In this document: piece by piece, positions 1-11,339 of the stretch
Numbering within the stretch: the first letter of the stretch is position 1
Layout: the number at the start of each line of letters is the position of its first letter
Assembly (NCBI GenBank): GCA_963710675.1
Contig: CAVQBE010000017.1
Location: 248,001-312,000 of the forward strand
DNA: 64,000 nucleotides
From: JACCZX01 sp963710675
Lineage (GTDB): Bacteria > Pseudomonadota > Gammaproteobacteria > Burkholderiales > Burkholderiaceae_F
Direction: 5' to 3'
Program-made: the position numbers and the translations under genes
Notes under the pieces: generated by a model
Told to the model about the DNA's origin: nothing
Seen by the model: the letters and a program-made list of their open reading frames with translations, nothing else
The model's database searches: none

Positions 1-729
1 ACAGTGGCGTGCTGGCGATGGACGCCTACGTGTTTTGGCCGTCCGGCCGAAGCTCTGAGTTCGTAGCGCGGTGCCGGCACTTCAACGACGCGGTCTTCGG
101 CCACCGCGATGACGCGGTCGCCTTGTTCACGGTCAATGACAGCACCCCCTGTAAAGGCCCCAAAGGCAGGCAGCACCGTCAATCCATCCCGCAGCCAGAA
201 GCACGGCAAGCGAATGCTGGCGTCGGCACGCCCATGAAGGCGAATTGCAGGATGAACGTGCCCCGCTAACGCTGAGGCACCGTCCACGAAGCGCGGGTAA
301 TGGCAAAAAGCAAACCCGCCGACGCGCCATGGATCTGATTCTCGGCGAACGCGTAGCGCTTCCGGCGGCGCACCAGCTTTGCGATCGTGATTGCCTTCCA
401 CCAGAATGAGATCAAGCGTTGCATAACGCTCGCGCCACTGATGCAACGCAGCCAGCGTGGGCACTGCGTGCGCCTCACGGGCGTGAAACAAATCGCCGAG
501 AAATACGACCGTGTTCGGTTGCATGCGGTCGATCAAATCACTGAGCCGCGACAAGGTGTCCGACGTCGTTCCATGCGGTACCGGCACGCCCAACGCGCGG
601 AATGTCGCGGCCTTTCCGAAGTGCAGGTCTGCCACGACGAGCCAGCGACGCTCCAACCAAAATGCCGAGCGGCCGGCCGAGCAGAATCCAATCCGCGTCG
701 CCGATCTGAACCTGCAATTCAGTCCGCAA
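1..729 (-). CDS. pdeM: Ligase-associated DNA damage response endonuclease PdeM (partial, one frameshift)
   Basis: A calcineurin-like metallophosphoesterase that in other proteobacteria is encoded beside the ATP-dependent ligase, DEXH helicase and exonuclease of the ligase-associated damage response. After one indel near 676 the frame stays open to the window edge and shows the metal-site motifs in order: VADLHFGKAATFRALG, PHGTT, FLGDLFHAREAH, VEGNHDRKAG and AGHVHPAIRLHG. The only start in frame is the TTG at 729; a stop in the same frame lies directly upstream of it. The stop lies beyond the left edge. It sits just downstream of a TraB-family gene, probably co-transcribed. Its usual operon partners are about 18 kb away (18.5-24.4 kb), which is unusual. 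Confidence 0.88.
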
Positions 730-750
730 TGCGCTTCGTGCAGCAGCTGG

Positions 751-1682
751 TCACAATTCAGTCAGCGTGTATCCGCGCGCACGTAGCAGACTCGACCAAC
801 CCTTGCGGGCCGACCAGATGCAGCGCGCCGACCGCGAAAACATACGGACTTGCCGTCAGCCATCATCGTCTCGATCTTGCGCACCATCTGCGGATGGCGG
901 CCGAGCAGAATCGTGTCGACCGTAAAGCGCGACCCGACTGACGATTGTGCGCGCATCTCAACCAGCAGACGCTCGAGCGAGCCTCGATCCGCCGTTTCCC
1001 ACGCCTGCACGATTCGATTCAGCTCGCGACGGGCGGCACGCGACTCAACGGCCTTGACCGCCTCTTCCAGAAACGAGATCTGTGTTGCCCATGGGGCCTT
1101 CTCATAAAGCTCGAACTGCTGCTCGATGCCTTCGAACTCAAGAATGGGCTTGTTGTCGGTTTTTGCCACGCGCAGCAAGTAAGCCTCAACCGATAGCCCT
1201 GGCACATAACCCGCCTGCGCGGCCTCAAATAGCGCGAGCACGTTGGCCAGCATCCACGGCTTCATTCGCATCATCGGCGCCGGATCGAGCTGATTGCGCG
1301 ACAACAGGGATTCAACGCGTTGCCGCAACTCGGGAGTCAGTCGGGTTTCAAGGCCCGGAGTTCCCTCCGGATACTGCGCATATTTCTGCGTGGCTGCGAT
1401 CGCGCGCGCACTGTCGGAAACATCAGCCTCCAGCACGATCGCATCGGCTCGCTTCAAGGGCGCGAGCCGCGACGGCGGTAACGGATAAAACTCGGGGCGG
1501 CCGACATGAATCGTGCCAAACAGCCAGGCAATTTGCTTGCCTTTGCGCACTTCCCACAAGAATCCGCGCCGCTCGCCATTCTGTGCATGACTGTCGCCGA
1601 CCCACATCAACGGCAGCAGCGCACAGCACACAAAGGCCCAGATCAATCGGCTAATAAGCGACGAATGCGGCGAATCAGACAT
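751..1682 (-). CDS. TraB/GumN family protein, exported
   Basis: A TraB/GumN-family protein of about 310 residues with a hydrophobic N-terminal export signal ending near the sequence SHAQ. The family signature FGTIHVGRPEFYPL lies near residue 55, and the C-terminal family motif reads YVFAVGALHLVGPQG once one base is skipped near 813. A second compensating indel near 786 gives the natural end RGYTLTEL; read without correction the frame ends at 762. Members resemble Tiki-type metalloproteases, but the function of GumN-like proteins in bacteria is not settled. The pdeM start lies about 20 bp downstream, so the two are probably one unit. Confidence 0.85.
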
Positions 1683-1762
1683 GACGTAAACATTGTACGG
1701 TTGCCGTTGCTCGCAGCCGGAGGTCTGATTAGACTGCGCCGAACTCTATATAGGGAGCGGGT

Positions 1763-2394
1763 ATGCGCAACTTGTTAGTCGGAGCGTTATTGGCGTGTGC
1801 GGCAGCGACGGCTGCGGCACAGCAGGTGCAGTCGCCACCCGGGTATTTCGGTGCCGGCTTGGGCGTTTCGCAATATCACGATTTCTGCGCCAGTGGCGCT
1901 GGTAGTTGTGACGAAGATGGCACTGCATGGCGCGTGCACGCGGGCTATATGTGTCGACCATGGATCGGTTTGGAAGGTGCGTTCATTCATTTCGGTGAGG
2001 CTCACCAGCCGGGATTTCTGCTTAATCCTCCGGTCAACACAACGCCATTACCCAGTGCTTCGGACGGTCGCACTTACTCAATGGGCTCTGTTTGCGGTGT
2101 TGCGCGCACCGCTCGGGCCGGTGGGACTGCATGCGAAAGTTGGGCTATGCGGCAGTCACGTCGAAGTTCGTGGGCAATGCGGCGGTGCAGGACAACACCA
2201 CGGGCGCCGTAACTTACTTCAACTCGCTGGCGCGCGAAACCAAAGGTCGCTTCATCTACGGCTTGGGCGCCACATATGACTTTGCGGGCCAATGGCAAGC
2301 GCGTTTTGATTGGGACCGCACTGAGGGCAAGGACAACATCAATCCGAAGTACGACGTCGACGCGTACACATTCGGCTTCGGCTATCGCTTCTAA
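1763..2394 (+). CDS. Outer membrane beta-barrel protein, OmpA/OmpW-like porin family
   Basis: A small outer-membrane beta-barrel protein of about 210 residues. It begins with a clear signal peptide (MRNLLVGALLACAAATAAAQ), then alternating aromatic/polar strands, and ends with an aromatic barrel strand (YTFGFGYRF) that places the terminal Phe as expected for Bam-dependent assembly. Two indels near 2090 and 2140 shift the frame; corrected, the middle reads VFAVLRAPLGPVGLHAKVGYAAVTS in pieces. The start ATG has a purine-rich GGGAGC upstream. A strong hairpin follows the stop, so this looks monocistronic. Substrate or role cannot be read from the sequence. Confidence 0.85.
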
Positions 2395-2409
2395 CGCACT
2401 GCCGCCTAC

Positions 2410-2441
2410 AAACGGCCCTGCCATGCAGGGCCGTTTTGCTT
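2410..2441 (+). terminator. Intrinsic terminator after the beta-barrel gene
   Basis: A perfect 12-bp stem (AAACGGCCCTGC paired with GCAGGGCCGTTT) with a CAT loop is followed by a short T-rich run. It lies 16 bp after the barrel-protein stop and separates it from mtnA. Confidence 0.85.
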
Positions 2442-2465
2442 TTACGATCTCGCTATAACGGCTTC

Positions 2466-3546
2466 ATGAAAGTTGGCACGACCCCCTATCGATCGATCTG
2501 GCCGATCGGTGACAATGCTGTCGGCATCGTCGACCAAACGCGTTTGCCGCATACGTTCGCGACGCGCATCGTGACTGGTAGCGACGACATGATCGCCGCG
2601 ATCCAGACGATGGCGGTGCGCGGCGCGCCGCTAATTGGCGTGGCCGGCGCCTACGGACTGGCGCTCGCGATGCGCGACGAAGCAAGCGACGCACATCTTG
2701 CTTCCGCGCTACCAACGCTTGAATGCAGCGCGCCCAACGGCAGTCAACCTGCGCTGGGCACTTGACCGAATGCAAGCCGCATTATCGCCATTGCCGGTCA
2801 CGCAGCGAGCCGCGCGGCATGGCTGGAAGCAGCACGCATCGCAGATGAGGATGTCGCGCTAAACCAGTCGATAGGTCGTCATGCAGCTCGCCTGCTCCGA
2901 ACAATGCACGCGAGCTTCAACGTCCTTTGCAGATTCTCACCCATTGCAATACGGGCTGGCTGGCGACGGTCGACTTCGGCACTGCACTGTCCGGGATCTA
3001 TCAGGCGCACGATGCCGGCGTTCCGCTGCACGTGTGGGTCGGTGAAACACGCCCTCGAAACCAGGGCCTGTTGACGCGTGGGAACTGGCGGCGCACGGCA
3101 TACCGCACACGTTAATTGTCGACAGCGCAGGTGGTCATCTGATGCAACGGGGTGATGTCGATGTGGTTCTCGTAGGCGCGGACCGCGTCACGGCTCGCGG
3201 AGACGTCGCAAACAAAATCGGCACTTATTTGAAAGCCCTCGCAGCACACGACAATCGGGTGCCGTTTTATGCAGCTGTTCCCTCCCCAACAATCGACTGG
3301 TCGCTGCATGATGCATCCAATATGCCGATCGAGGAGCGCGCAAGCGATGAGGTCAGTCGCGTGTCCGGCATCGGTGCTGACGGAGAGGTCGGCACGCTGC
3401 GGATCGCTGAGCAAAACACCGCCATTGCCAATCCTGCGTTTGACATCACGCCGGCGCGACTGATTACCGGCATAGTGACCGAGCGCGGCATCGCAGCGCC
3501 CGCCGAGCTGGCGAAACTGTTCCCGGAGCATCGACGCGCGGCATGA
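2466..3546 (+). CDS. mtnA: S-methyl-5-thioribose-1-phosphate isomerase (several frameshifts)
   Basis: MtnA converts 5-methylthioribose-1-phosphate to methylthioribulose-1-phosphate in salvage of methylthioadenosine. The N-terminus (MAVRGAPLIGVAGAYGLAL), the central ILTHCNTGWLATVDFGTALS and the catalytic VGADRVTARGDVANKIGTY are all present, as is a typical C-terminus. The reading frame shifts at least four times (near 2725, 2815, 2915 and 3070) with family sequence continuing each time, so these are probably sequence errors. Corrected length is about 360 residues, normal for the family. No other MTA-salvage gene adjoins it. However, the RubisCO-like protein and cupin at 35.7-37.3 kb could use its product. 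Confidence 0.9.
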
Positions 3547-3564
3547 TTTCTGCCTGACGACTCG

Positions 3565-3729
3565 ATGCACAAAAACATCGTTGAATCGGGCGCCACCGCA
3601 GCGTCGGGAATCGCCTCAAGAGGCGCCCGTCCGTCGGACGCTACGCCGTCTGACACCGCCTATTCTGGGTATGTTCAGCCCTCCGCGGCCCGACAGAATG
3701 CCGGGTCCATTGGCTTTCGTAACGCATGA
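3565..3729 (+). CDS. Possible small ORF coupled to the next gene
   Basis: An open frame of 54 codons starts at an ATG 18 bp after mtnA and ends in an ATGA overlap with the start of the following gene. The protein would be small, Ser/Ala/Gly-rich and without recognisable motif. No strong ribosome site is visible. The overlap suggests translational coupling, but chance cannot be excluded; this may simply be the leader of the next gene. Confidence 0.25.
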   Translation: MHKNIVESGATAASGIASRGARPSDATPSDTAYSGYVQPSAARQNAGSIGFRNA

Positions 3730-4431
3730 CCCCGCAAAGCTCGCCCTATCCATCTTCCGGCGAAGGCGTCGGCCGTTTCCGCGGTTCGGTGCGCGCCACG
3801 CTCTGGCCGACATGTTCGCTGACCGGCAGCGAGCGCTGGTTTGACGAACTGTATTTGTGGACCGAAGGCGGCAGCGCGTCTACCACCGAACGCGCCGGCA
3901 TTCAGATTCACGCGTTGCGTAACGCGTTCGACTGGTTGGCTTACGATCTCGTCGATCGCATAGGCGTCACCGTTTCGTTCGGCACAGTCGAGCGCTCGCT
4001 CGATCCGCTGACTGAGCTGTTTGAAAAAAATCTATTGCTCGCGCACCGAATGTTCGTGATGTTGCGCGGCACCCCGCAGCGCTTGCGCTCGCGCTACCGA
4101 CTGCGCGCATTTGCCGACATGCTGCGCGGTTGGCAGTTTCCGGTTGGATACCGAATTTCCGCAGCCGCGAGTCAGCATGGAGCTTTCCGGCATCGATTTA
4201 GTGCAGCCGATCTTTGCGAAAGTACTGGCAACGACATCAGCGCGCGCCGAAGCCTGGAACGATCTTGCACTCGAGGTTCGGGCACTTTCGCTCGACACGA
4301 AGAGCACCATCGTGGGAGCACTGGAGACGCGCCAGCAACAGCAATCGGCCAGCCGCGTCGGCTTCGAGCTCGGCCAGGGGCGAGCGATTCGAATGCCCTA
4401 TCCGCCCCCTACGCTACCCACGCGAAGTTAG
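3726..4431 (+). CDS. Uncharacterised protein, first of a paralogous pair; weak EAL-like features
   Basis: A cytosolic protein of about 235 residues with no signal peptide. It is clearly paralogous to the next gene. Both share SERWFDELYLW near residue 40, VSFGTVERSL near 85, an LRG core near 112, a GYR turn near 140, MELSGIDLVQPIFAK near 155 and GFELGQGRA at the end. The order (E-L-x-x-W, a VSxxS strand, a final hydrophobic strand with D followed by F-x-K) faintly resembles an EAL domain that has lost its catalytic residues, but I would not assign the family firmly. One frameshift near 4155. The function is unknown. Confidence 0.75.
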
Positions 4432-4508
4432 TACTCCGTAGTTCGGGTATTTAGCAGAGAATCGGCCACCCGCTGCATTTCGCAAAGCGGTGGCACCATC
4501 TGTTATTG

Positions 4509-5243
4509 ATGACAAGCAAGACCTTCTACTCCGAGCAGCTTGGTAGTCACCAGGTCGAACTCGATCCCACTGTTGATTCGCTGAGTCGCTTCGGCTCGCG
4601 AGTGCGCGCGCTGGTGTGGCCGACGCGAACTCTGGTGGGATCACAGCGCTGGTTCGACGAGCTCTACGTCTGGACCGCCGACTTCGAGCCCGATCGGTCG
4701 CTGCGTTCGCAGATTCAGCTGGCGGCGATGGAGCATGCATTTTCGATGCTGGAGCACGAAAGAGTTGAGCGCGTCGCCGTGACGGTCTCATTCGGTTCGG
4801 TCGAAAGGTCATTGGAGGCGTTTGCCAACGTCTTGGAAGCGCATCGATATACCGCGCATCGCCTTTCGGTTTTGCTGCGTGGCGCGATGGAGCGTTTGCG
4901 CTGGCCGTATCGCGTGCGCGAGTTCATCGATCTGCTGCGCTCGTATCAGATAGCGGTCGGCTATCGCTTTGCCGAGCCGCGTCCGAGCATGGAAATGTCG
5001 GCGATCGATTTCGTCGCGCCGGACTTCGCGAAGATGCTGGCGCCGATCAGCTCGCGTGAAGAGACGTGGCAGGAGATGTCGCGTGAAGTCAATGCGCTTG
5101 GGCTGACGCGTGAAACGTTTGTGCTCGCCGGAATTGAGCGCGAAGAACAGTTGAATCTGGCGCGCAATACCGGATTCGTTCTGGGGCAGGGACGCGCGCT
5201 GAAGAAGCCGTATTTCCCTCCGCGCGTGTTGCGGCCGCGCTGA
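4509..5243 (+). CDS. Uncharacterised protein, second of a paralogous pair; weak EAL-like features
   Basis: An intact protein of 244 residues, paralogue of the preceding gene in the same orientation 77 bp downstream, consistent with a tandem duplication. Shared blocks include SQRWFDELYVW, VTVSFGSVERSLEAF, HRLSVLLRGAMERLR, VGYRFAEPRPSMEMSAIDF and GFVLGQGRALKKPYFPP. It has no signal peptide or membrane segment. As for its partner, an evolutionary link to degenerate EAL domains is possible but unproven. The canonical E-A-L and metal-binding acidic residues are not recognisable. The ATG is preceded by another possible start (TTG) one codon upstream, and no good ribosome site is visible. Confidence 0.8.
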   Translation: MTSKTFYSEQLGSHQVELDPTVDSLSRFGSRVRALVWPTRTLVGSQRWFDELYVWTADFEPDRSLRSQIQLAAMEHAFSMLEHERVERVAVTVSFGSVERSLEAFANVLEAHRYTAHRLSVLLRGAMERLRWPYRVREFIDLLRSYQIAVGYRFAEPRPSMEMSAIDFVAPDFAKMLAPISSREETWQEMSREVNALGLTRETFVLAGIEREEQLNLARNTGFVLGQGRALKKPYFPPRVLRPR

Positions 5244-5249
5244 CGGCCT

Positions 5250-6205
5250 TCAGTTCACCCGCACCCGGAATCTCGCTTCAAAGCTTGGGTTACTTCCGCC
5301 GCTGGCGCCGGCGAAAACACCTTTCGGATTGATGCGGATGCAGTTTACGGCTGCATCGAATCCGTTGACATCGGGCACGGGCGTGTAGTTGAACGACGAG
5401 CAAGCCGTGTTCGAAAACGACACATCATCCGCCGCGCTGCCAAGGCCGCTGAAGGTGTAAGTCAATCCACTCGAGGGCGTGCCATCGACGAATGCGATGG
5501 GCCCGGAGCCCGCCCCCCCAAGATCGCCAACGAACATCCAGGTGTTCGCCGGAATCGGATCCACGATCAGCGTCGTGTTGTTGTCAGCCGCTCCGACACC
5601 GGTGTTGGTCACCTGGATTGAATAAGACATGACGGCGCCCGGAATCGCCTTCGGCAACGTCGTTCCGTTGACCGGATCAGAAACAAGCAACACGCTCTTC
5701 GCCACAGTGAACGACGGTACGCCCACCGACAGCGTTGCGCTCGCAGCAACTGTATTGGTGCCTCCGCTAGTGCTCAGTGCGCCCACCGGGATCGTGTTGG
5801 TGTAGACGCCGGCAACGGAGGCCGTGACATCCACCGTAATCACGCACGAGCCGTTGGCGGGAATAGCGCCGGCGAGGAGCTGAATGCCGGCATCGCCTCC
5901 TCTAAGTATGCCGCCATTAGGATCGCGCAACTGACCTTACCACCGCACCCGTTATTTCGCAGGGGGGGAGAAGCTACGGTCAGAGCACCCGGACTTGTGG
6001 GGAACACATCTGTAAACGTCGCACCGGTCATCTCGACAGCGGTCGGATTGGTCAGCGTGATCGTGAGCGTGCTGTTTGCACCGCTCGCGATACCGGCAGG
6101 CGTGAACGACTTGGTAATGATTGGTTGTGCAGCCACGTCGCCGATGCCCAGCGTTAGCGCCAGCATCGCGATTAGTCGTAACAATGTCGATTGCACTTTG
6201 ATCAT
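5250..6205 (-). CDS. Exported DUF11-type repeat protein (last gene of the DUF11 operon)
   Basis: About 318 residues with a signal peptide ending near GIGDVAAQ, followed by PIITKSFTPAGIASGANS and TLTITLTNPTAVEMTGATF, typical of DUF11-like Ig-fold repeats. A second repeat starts at FTVAKSVLLVSDPVNGTTLP and continues VMSYSIQVTNTGVGAADN. The final strand FEARFRVRVN resembles the ends of the other operon members. One frameshift near 5940-5985. Its ATG overlaps the stop of the large barrel gene (ATGA), so the two are translationally coupled. Probably a periplasmic or surface structural protein working with that barrel; direct function unknown. Confidence 0.82.
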
Positions 6206-9200
6206 GGCAATTTCGAAGACCTGCTCTTGTTCAGGCCGAGTGTGTCCTGATCAAACTTCGCGCGCACGCTTAGGAAAAAACCTTTGGCGCGATACTCCGC
6301 ACCGGCGAAGTCCCGATCATTGAAGCCAAGAACGTTGTAGCCGGCAGCGATCCATGTGTTTTCCATCAGGCGATAACCCACCGATGCGCCAGCGCTGTAG
6401 TCGAATGCCTTGCTGTTCCATGAGTGCAGCACGGCGCCGCTCAGGCCTATATCCCAGTTCCTCCCCACATCCCGCCGCACTTCGGCGCCGAGCAAATCGT
6501 TGTAGCCGCTGTACGTAGTGCCATCGACCCGGTCGAACACATACTTGGCTCCGTATTGGAAGCTCCACTGCGTATAAGTGTTCGGCGTGTAGTTTGCATT
6601 CAGATTATTTATGAGCTTGCGCACGCGCACACTGGTCTCACCGAGGCCGATCGTCTCGTCGATCACGTCGAAGCGATCGAGCAGAATCCAGCGACTTGCC
6701 GACGGCCGCAGTGCGTAGGCAATCCGGCCGTCAAACTTGCTTGCGTGAGCAAGTGCGGAATCGCTTTCGCTATAGATGAAGCCTGCGGCAACCGTGCGGC
6801 CTGCACCCAGTAAACGCTGCGCGCCAAGCAGGATATTCAGCTTGTCATCCAGATCGGAGTGTCGCCATTCGACGCGGCCGTTGCCGCTCCAGCTCTCGTT
6901 CAGATAGCCCAAGCCCACGGCCACCGCGGTGTAATCGCCAGCAGTGCTTCCCGACGCCAGCGGCACGTTCGGGTTGAGCTGCGGCAGCGTCTGTTTCAGG
7001 GTCTGCGTGCGATCGATCAGGAAGTCGGCCTGCCACAGCTGATTGATCTGCAACTTCTGCGTCAAACCGAGGCCGGAGTACAAACGCACGCCGTCGTTTC
7101 TGACTTCGTTGCCGACCGAGCTGGCGATCTCCGCGCCCGACCACGGTGATGTGCGCAGGCCGACGCGCGTCATGTCGGCCGACAGATTTTCGCCGCGAGC
7201 GAATTCCTGCTCTGCGAACACCGTGGTGAGTTCGGTCAACCTGTATTCGGCCCCGAGCAGGTATCGATCGGGAAAGTCAACGCTCTGATCCTTGCCGAAC
7301 AGTCCAAGTTCGACGTTCGCCCTCAACTTGAGCCGACGGTCGAATAGTTCATAGGAAACACCGGCTAGCGCCTGATTGCTTTGCGCTTCCTTGCCGTCAG
7401 CGTATTCATCATGCACGTAGCGCAGTCCTGCACTTGTTGTCAGAACATCGCGCCGCCACTGCACCTGGCCCTCGGCAACTTCACGCGAAGCATCGGTGGT
7501 CAACGTATCCTGGCGATAAAGTTGCCCATCCAGCTGCACAGAATCGGAGAGTCGGTAGCGCGCATCACCGCCGAATTTGCGAGTACCGATTTCGGAACCC
7601 GATTGCTGGCCGAGACCGAAGCCGGGATCCTGCTTCCGCGCGTAAGCGCGAGCCGAGAGTTTTTCGTCCTCGCGCAGCGCCTCAAGCTTCCACGCCTTGC
7701 CTTCGTTATCAACGCCGGCGACCGAGCGATCGGTGGCCGCATACTCGCCCTTCAGCGTCGTCTTCTGATCGGGCTTGTAGGTGACGTCCGTGCCCACCAG
7801 ATCGCCGCGTGCACCGACGTTGCCTTCATGAATGCCGGTTACGCCGACTTCAACTTCCGGCAATGGTTTGTATGCCGCGCGCCCGCCGTAGCTCAGCTTC
7901 TCATCGCCCTTATCCGCGGATTCGTAATCCGCGACGATAAACACGGGATTGAAGCCAGCGTCGCGCGCGGGGATCGGTTCGCGGAAGAACAGCGTGCCGA
8001 GCGCGTAGTCGATGTCGTAATCGAGATATCGCGTCAGCGTACGGGTGCTGATGATGACTTCACTGTGGAAGCGATCACGCACCTCGATGCGAATTTTGTC
8101 CGAGTTGACCGCGATGTTGAGACGCGACAAGCGGTACAACCCTGAGGTGCCGTCGCCGGGAATCTCGTCTTTGACGAACGCCTGCGCCGTCATCGTCGCG
8201 AATGCGTTGTAGGCAATTGTCTTGCCCTGATACTCGGACTTGATGCCGTTCAGCGTGCGGCTGTAACGCGATAACTCAGTGACTGTCAGCCCGGTGTCGT
8301 AGTCGCCGAACAGTGCGTAAAACTGGGCCCTCTCGATGCGCAGATAGAGCTTGCGCGTAGAGGCGGCATCGAACTGCGGATCAGTGGCGTCCGCGTACAG
8401 CGTATAGAACCGGTTTGGATCGATGGCCTGTCTTAGTACGGTCGCATCTGCGCGATTCGGCAGGCCCCGCTCCTTCGCGGTGTCGTACGCAAGAGTCAGC
8501 AGATACTCGCCTTTGATCTCTCCCTTCGCGTAAAACGCAAGCCGGTTCTCGTCGAACAGTTTGTCGTCGGCGTTCGCATCCTTCAGCGCTTCGTGATTAC
8601 CACTCAACTGCTTGTGGCCCACCGTGCCCTGCGCAAAGCCCACCAGGATCCAATCACGCTTGCCCGGTGCCAGCCACACGCGAACCTCCTGCCGCTGGCG
8701 GTCACTGAGCTGGAAAGTGAGGACGACTTCACCGGTCTTCGTCGTCGGCGCCAGCTCGATCAACGCGGTGCCGTCATCGCCAACCTCGAAGCGCGGCTTG
8801 CCACCGAGGCGTCCGGCGAGCGGATCGCGCTCGATTCCATCAAGCTGGTCTTGAGCTTGATACGGTTCGTTGATCTGGAACTCGCCGCTCAAACCCTGGC
8901 GGACAGCGCGGCCGTCCTTATCGGTAAAGCGCACCGCGATGACCGGTCGCGTTTTACCGTCTGCAGTCAGGCGCGATTTGTTCTCGTCAAGAACACGTTG
9001 GTGGGCGCAAACGCGTAATGAATCGTCCTGGTTTCCTCGCGAACGATCTTGCCTTCGGCATCGCGAACGATCAGCGTGAACTGATTAGCACCCTCGCTGA
9101 GGCTGACCCCGCGCCACGTGGAAAGTGCGACGCTGCGTCCGGCATTGAATAGCGTGCCTTCAAAGTTCAACGCGCTGACCTTCGCGCCGTTCAAGTTGAG

Positions 9201-11319
9201 CTCCAGTACGTGCGTGGGATCGTGCTTGACCGCGACCTTGATCGCGGGGATCGCGGGGTTGAAGCTACTCTGAGGATGCAACCACTCGACACCGGGCTCA
9301 GCCGTCGCCAGCCACTTCTCATCGTATGGCAGCAGTTCGACACGCTGCATGCGCCGCGTTGCCGGAGTAGGTTGCGGTGCTGGCGGTGCTGCAGTGGATG
9401 CGCCGGCGGGTTGCGCGTTCGACTGATCCGCGCCAACCTTCTTCACGTAGAAGTCAGCTCGCCACAGCGATCCGCCGCGCACGTTGACGAACTGCGAATA
9501 CTTACGGCCCGCAAACCGCGTGTTGTCTGCACACGGCAACAGCTCGTAGCCTTCCGCCAGCGAATCGAGATCGAGCTGAACGACGTGGGTTCCCGGCCGG
9601 ATATCGTCCAGATGCCAATTGCCGTCCTGGTCGGTCAGCGCGTAGCGTCCGTCTTCCAGCCCGACGCGAACGTTGGCGAGCCCCTTGCGGTCTTCACCGC
9701 GCTGATCGCACGAACCGACGATCACGCGGCCGACCAGTATCGCGCGCTCGCGAAACAGATCCTCTCTTACCAACACTGTTGCGCGCGCGACATTCGACGT
9801 GATTGGCGGCACAGCCTGCGCAGTGTTCTCGGCGTTACCCGAGCGAGCACCGCCGGTGACTTCTGCGACATATCGCAGCGCGACCGTCGCACCTGCGGCG
9901 ACGTTGCCGATGCTGAACGTCACGCTGCGGCCATCCGCCGAAACGATCGCTTCGGTCACCGGCGCGCCGTTCAGTCGCGCGGATCCCACCTGGTAGCGGA
10001 AGCCCGGCGGCAGGCGGTCGACGACACGTGCATTGAGCACCGGCGCGAGCGCGCTGTTGTTTCGAATTGCCAGCGCATAGGGCACAAAGTCGCCCACACC
10101 GACGACCGCCTTGATCGAGGTCTTCACGATTTGCAGGCTGCCGCTCGAAGGATCCAGCGGCACGTCGATTTGCACAGCCGGCCCTGGATTCAGCATGAAC
10201 GTTTCGCCACGCGAGCCGGAGACGATCGAGAACGGTGCGCCCGACAAGGCTTGCAGTGTCGCCGTGGCAACTGTCGACGGAAAACTGAAGTCGGTCGGCG
10301 GGCTGATACGCAGCTGATACGTCCCCGGCGCCGCAAGCGGGAAGCGATAGCTGCCGGCAGGCAGGCTGACCGTTGTGCCGCACGCGGCAAACGAGCTGCC
10401 GCTGATCACACTCGCCGGATACGGCGTCACGCCGTCATCACAGAAAACCTGCGCCGGAGTTCCGGTCGCGGTGTTGATCAACGTTACCGTTGCGCCGTTA
10501 ACTGCACTGCCATTGGTCGAATCGAACACGAGACCGAACGGATCGACCAGTGCACCGTCGATCGTCGAATCGCTTCCATCGACGGTGTCGGTGTATGTCG
10601 CGCTTACACCGGTATTAACCGCGACCGACAGCCGGCAATCGTTCGCGACGACGGGACCAAACGTCGACTGGATATAACCGACGAACACGCCGGTCGATGG
10701 CCCGGTTTCGGTCAGGCGCAACGTTTCACTGTCGCCATTTGCGGACCTGATCGTCGTAATCACTGTCTCGGCGACGTTCGGATTCAGGTTCTGATCGAGG
10801 TCGGTCAGCTTGATGAAGACCGCTTCGCCACCGTGATAGAAGTTGGTCGGCGCCAGCCGGTAGTCGCCCGGCACCGCGAGCGGGGCCGTACTGCCAAGCG
10901 GAACTGGCCCCGACGACGGCACAAAGGGACCGGCAGCGGATCCCGAGGTTGAACACTGTGTGGCCGGCACGGTTTCAATCGCACCGGTTTGCTGTGAACC
11001 CGGCGGAACGAACTGCAGGAACTCGATCACCGACGGCGTGCGTGCCGCAGTCGTGATCGTCACCTGACCGTTGACGGAGACAGGGGTACCAGCCACCGAG
11101 TAGTTCGCGGTGGCGGTATTCGTGATGTTGGTGTTCGGTGGCGTTGCAGCGAAGAGCGGTGAATGCACCGAGCGTTGAGCAGACGAGCAACAACGCCTTG
11201 CACTGAGCGCGACCGAAATTGGACGCGCGCAGTGCAAGGCGGGCTGGAGCGAACCCCAGCCGCGCAATGCCACGAGCGGCGCGCATCAGCGCGCCGCTCG
11301 GTGCCAACAGCGAAGTCAA
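6202..11319 (-). CDS. Giant exported DUF11 / Cna-B-like protein with C-terminal outer-membrane beta-barrel
   Basis: Two long frames (about 768 and 910 codons) join through a single missing base near 8975, where VFL continues as DENKSRLTADGKTRPVIAV. A second shift near 11150 lies just after the signal peptide (LLLVCSTLGAFTAL). The corrected protein is about 1700 residues. After the signal come NITNTATANYSVAGTPVSV (shared with the operon), a DUF11 repeat (SLQIVKTSIKAVVGVGDFV), and a Cna-B/SdrD-like turn (VGLEDGRYALTDQDGNWHL). A Pro/Ala linker, two Ig-like segments, and then about 650 residues of alternating strands follow from KRDWILVGFAQGTVG, ending KGFFLSVRAKFD. The C-terminal half reads as a large outer-membrane barrel. 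It is probably the outer-membrane anchor or export channel for its operon partners. It lacks a TonB box or plug that I can recognise. Confidence 0.82.
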
Positions 11320-11339
11320 ACAACGACACTGCCAAGCGA

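Noticed and set aside
9210..10952. A 580-codon plus-strand open frame inside the DUF11-barrel gene
   Set aside because: It is antisense to the long, clearly exported DUF11 protein and is Arg-rich with no domain, as expected for a shadow frame in GC-rich DNA.
11240..11290. A shared short string (ACCCCAGCCGCGCA) between this site and the helicase insertion near 20650
   Set aside because: Fourteen bases of GC-rich sequence can match by chance; flanks do not align, so a dispersed repeat is not shown.
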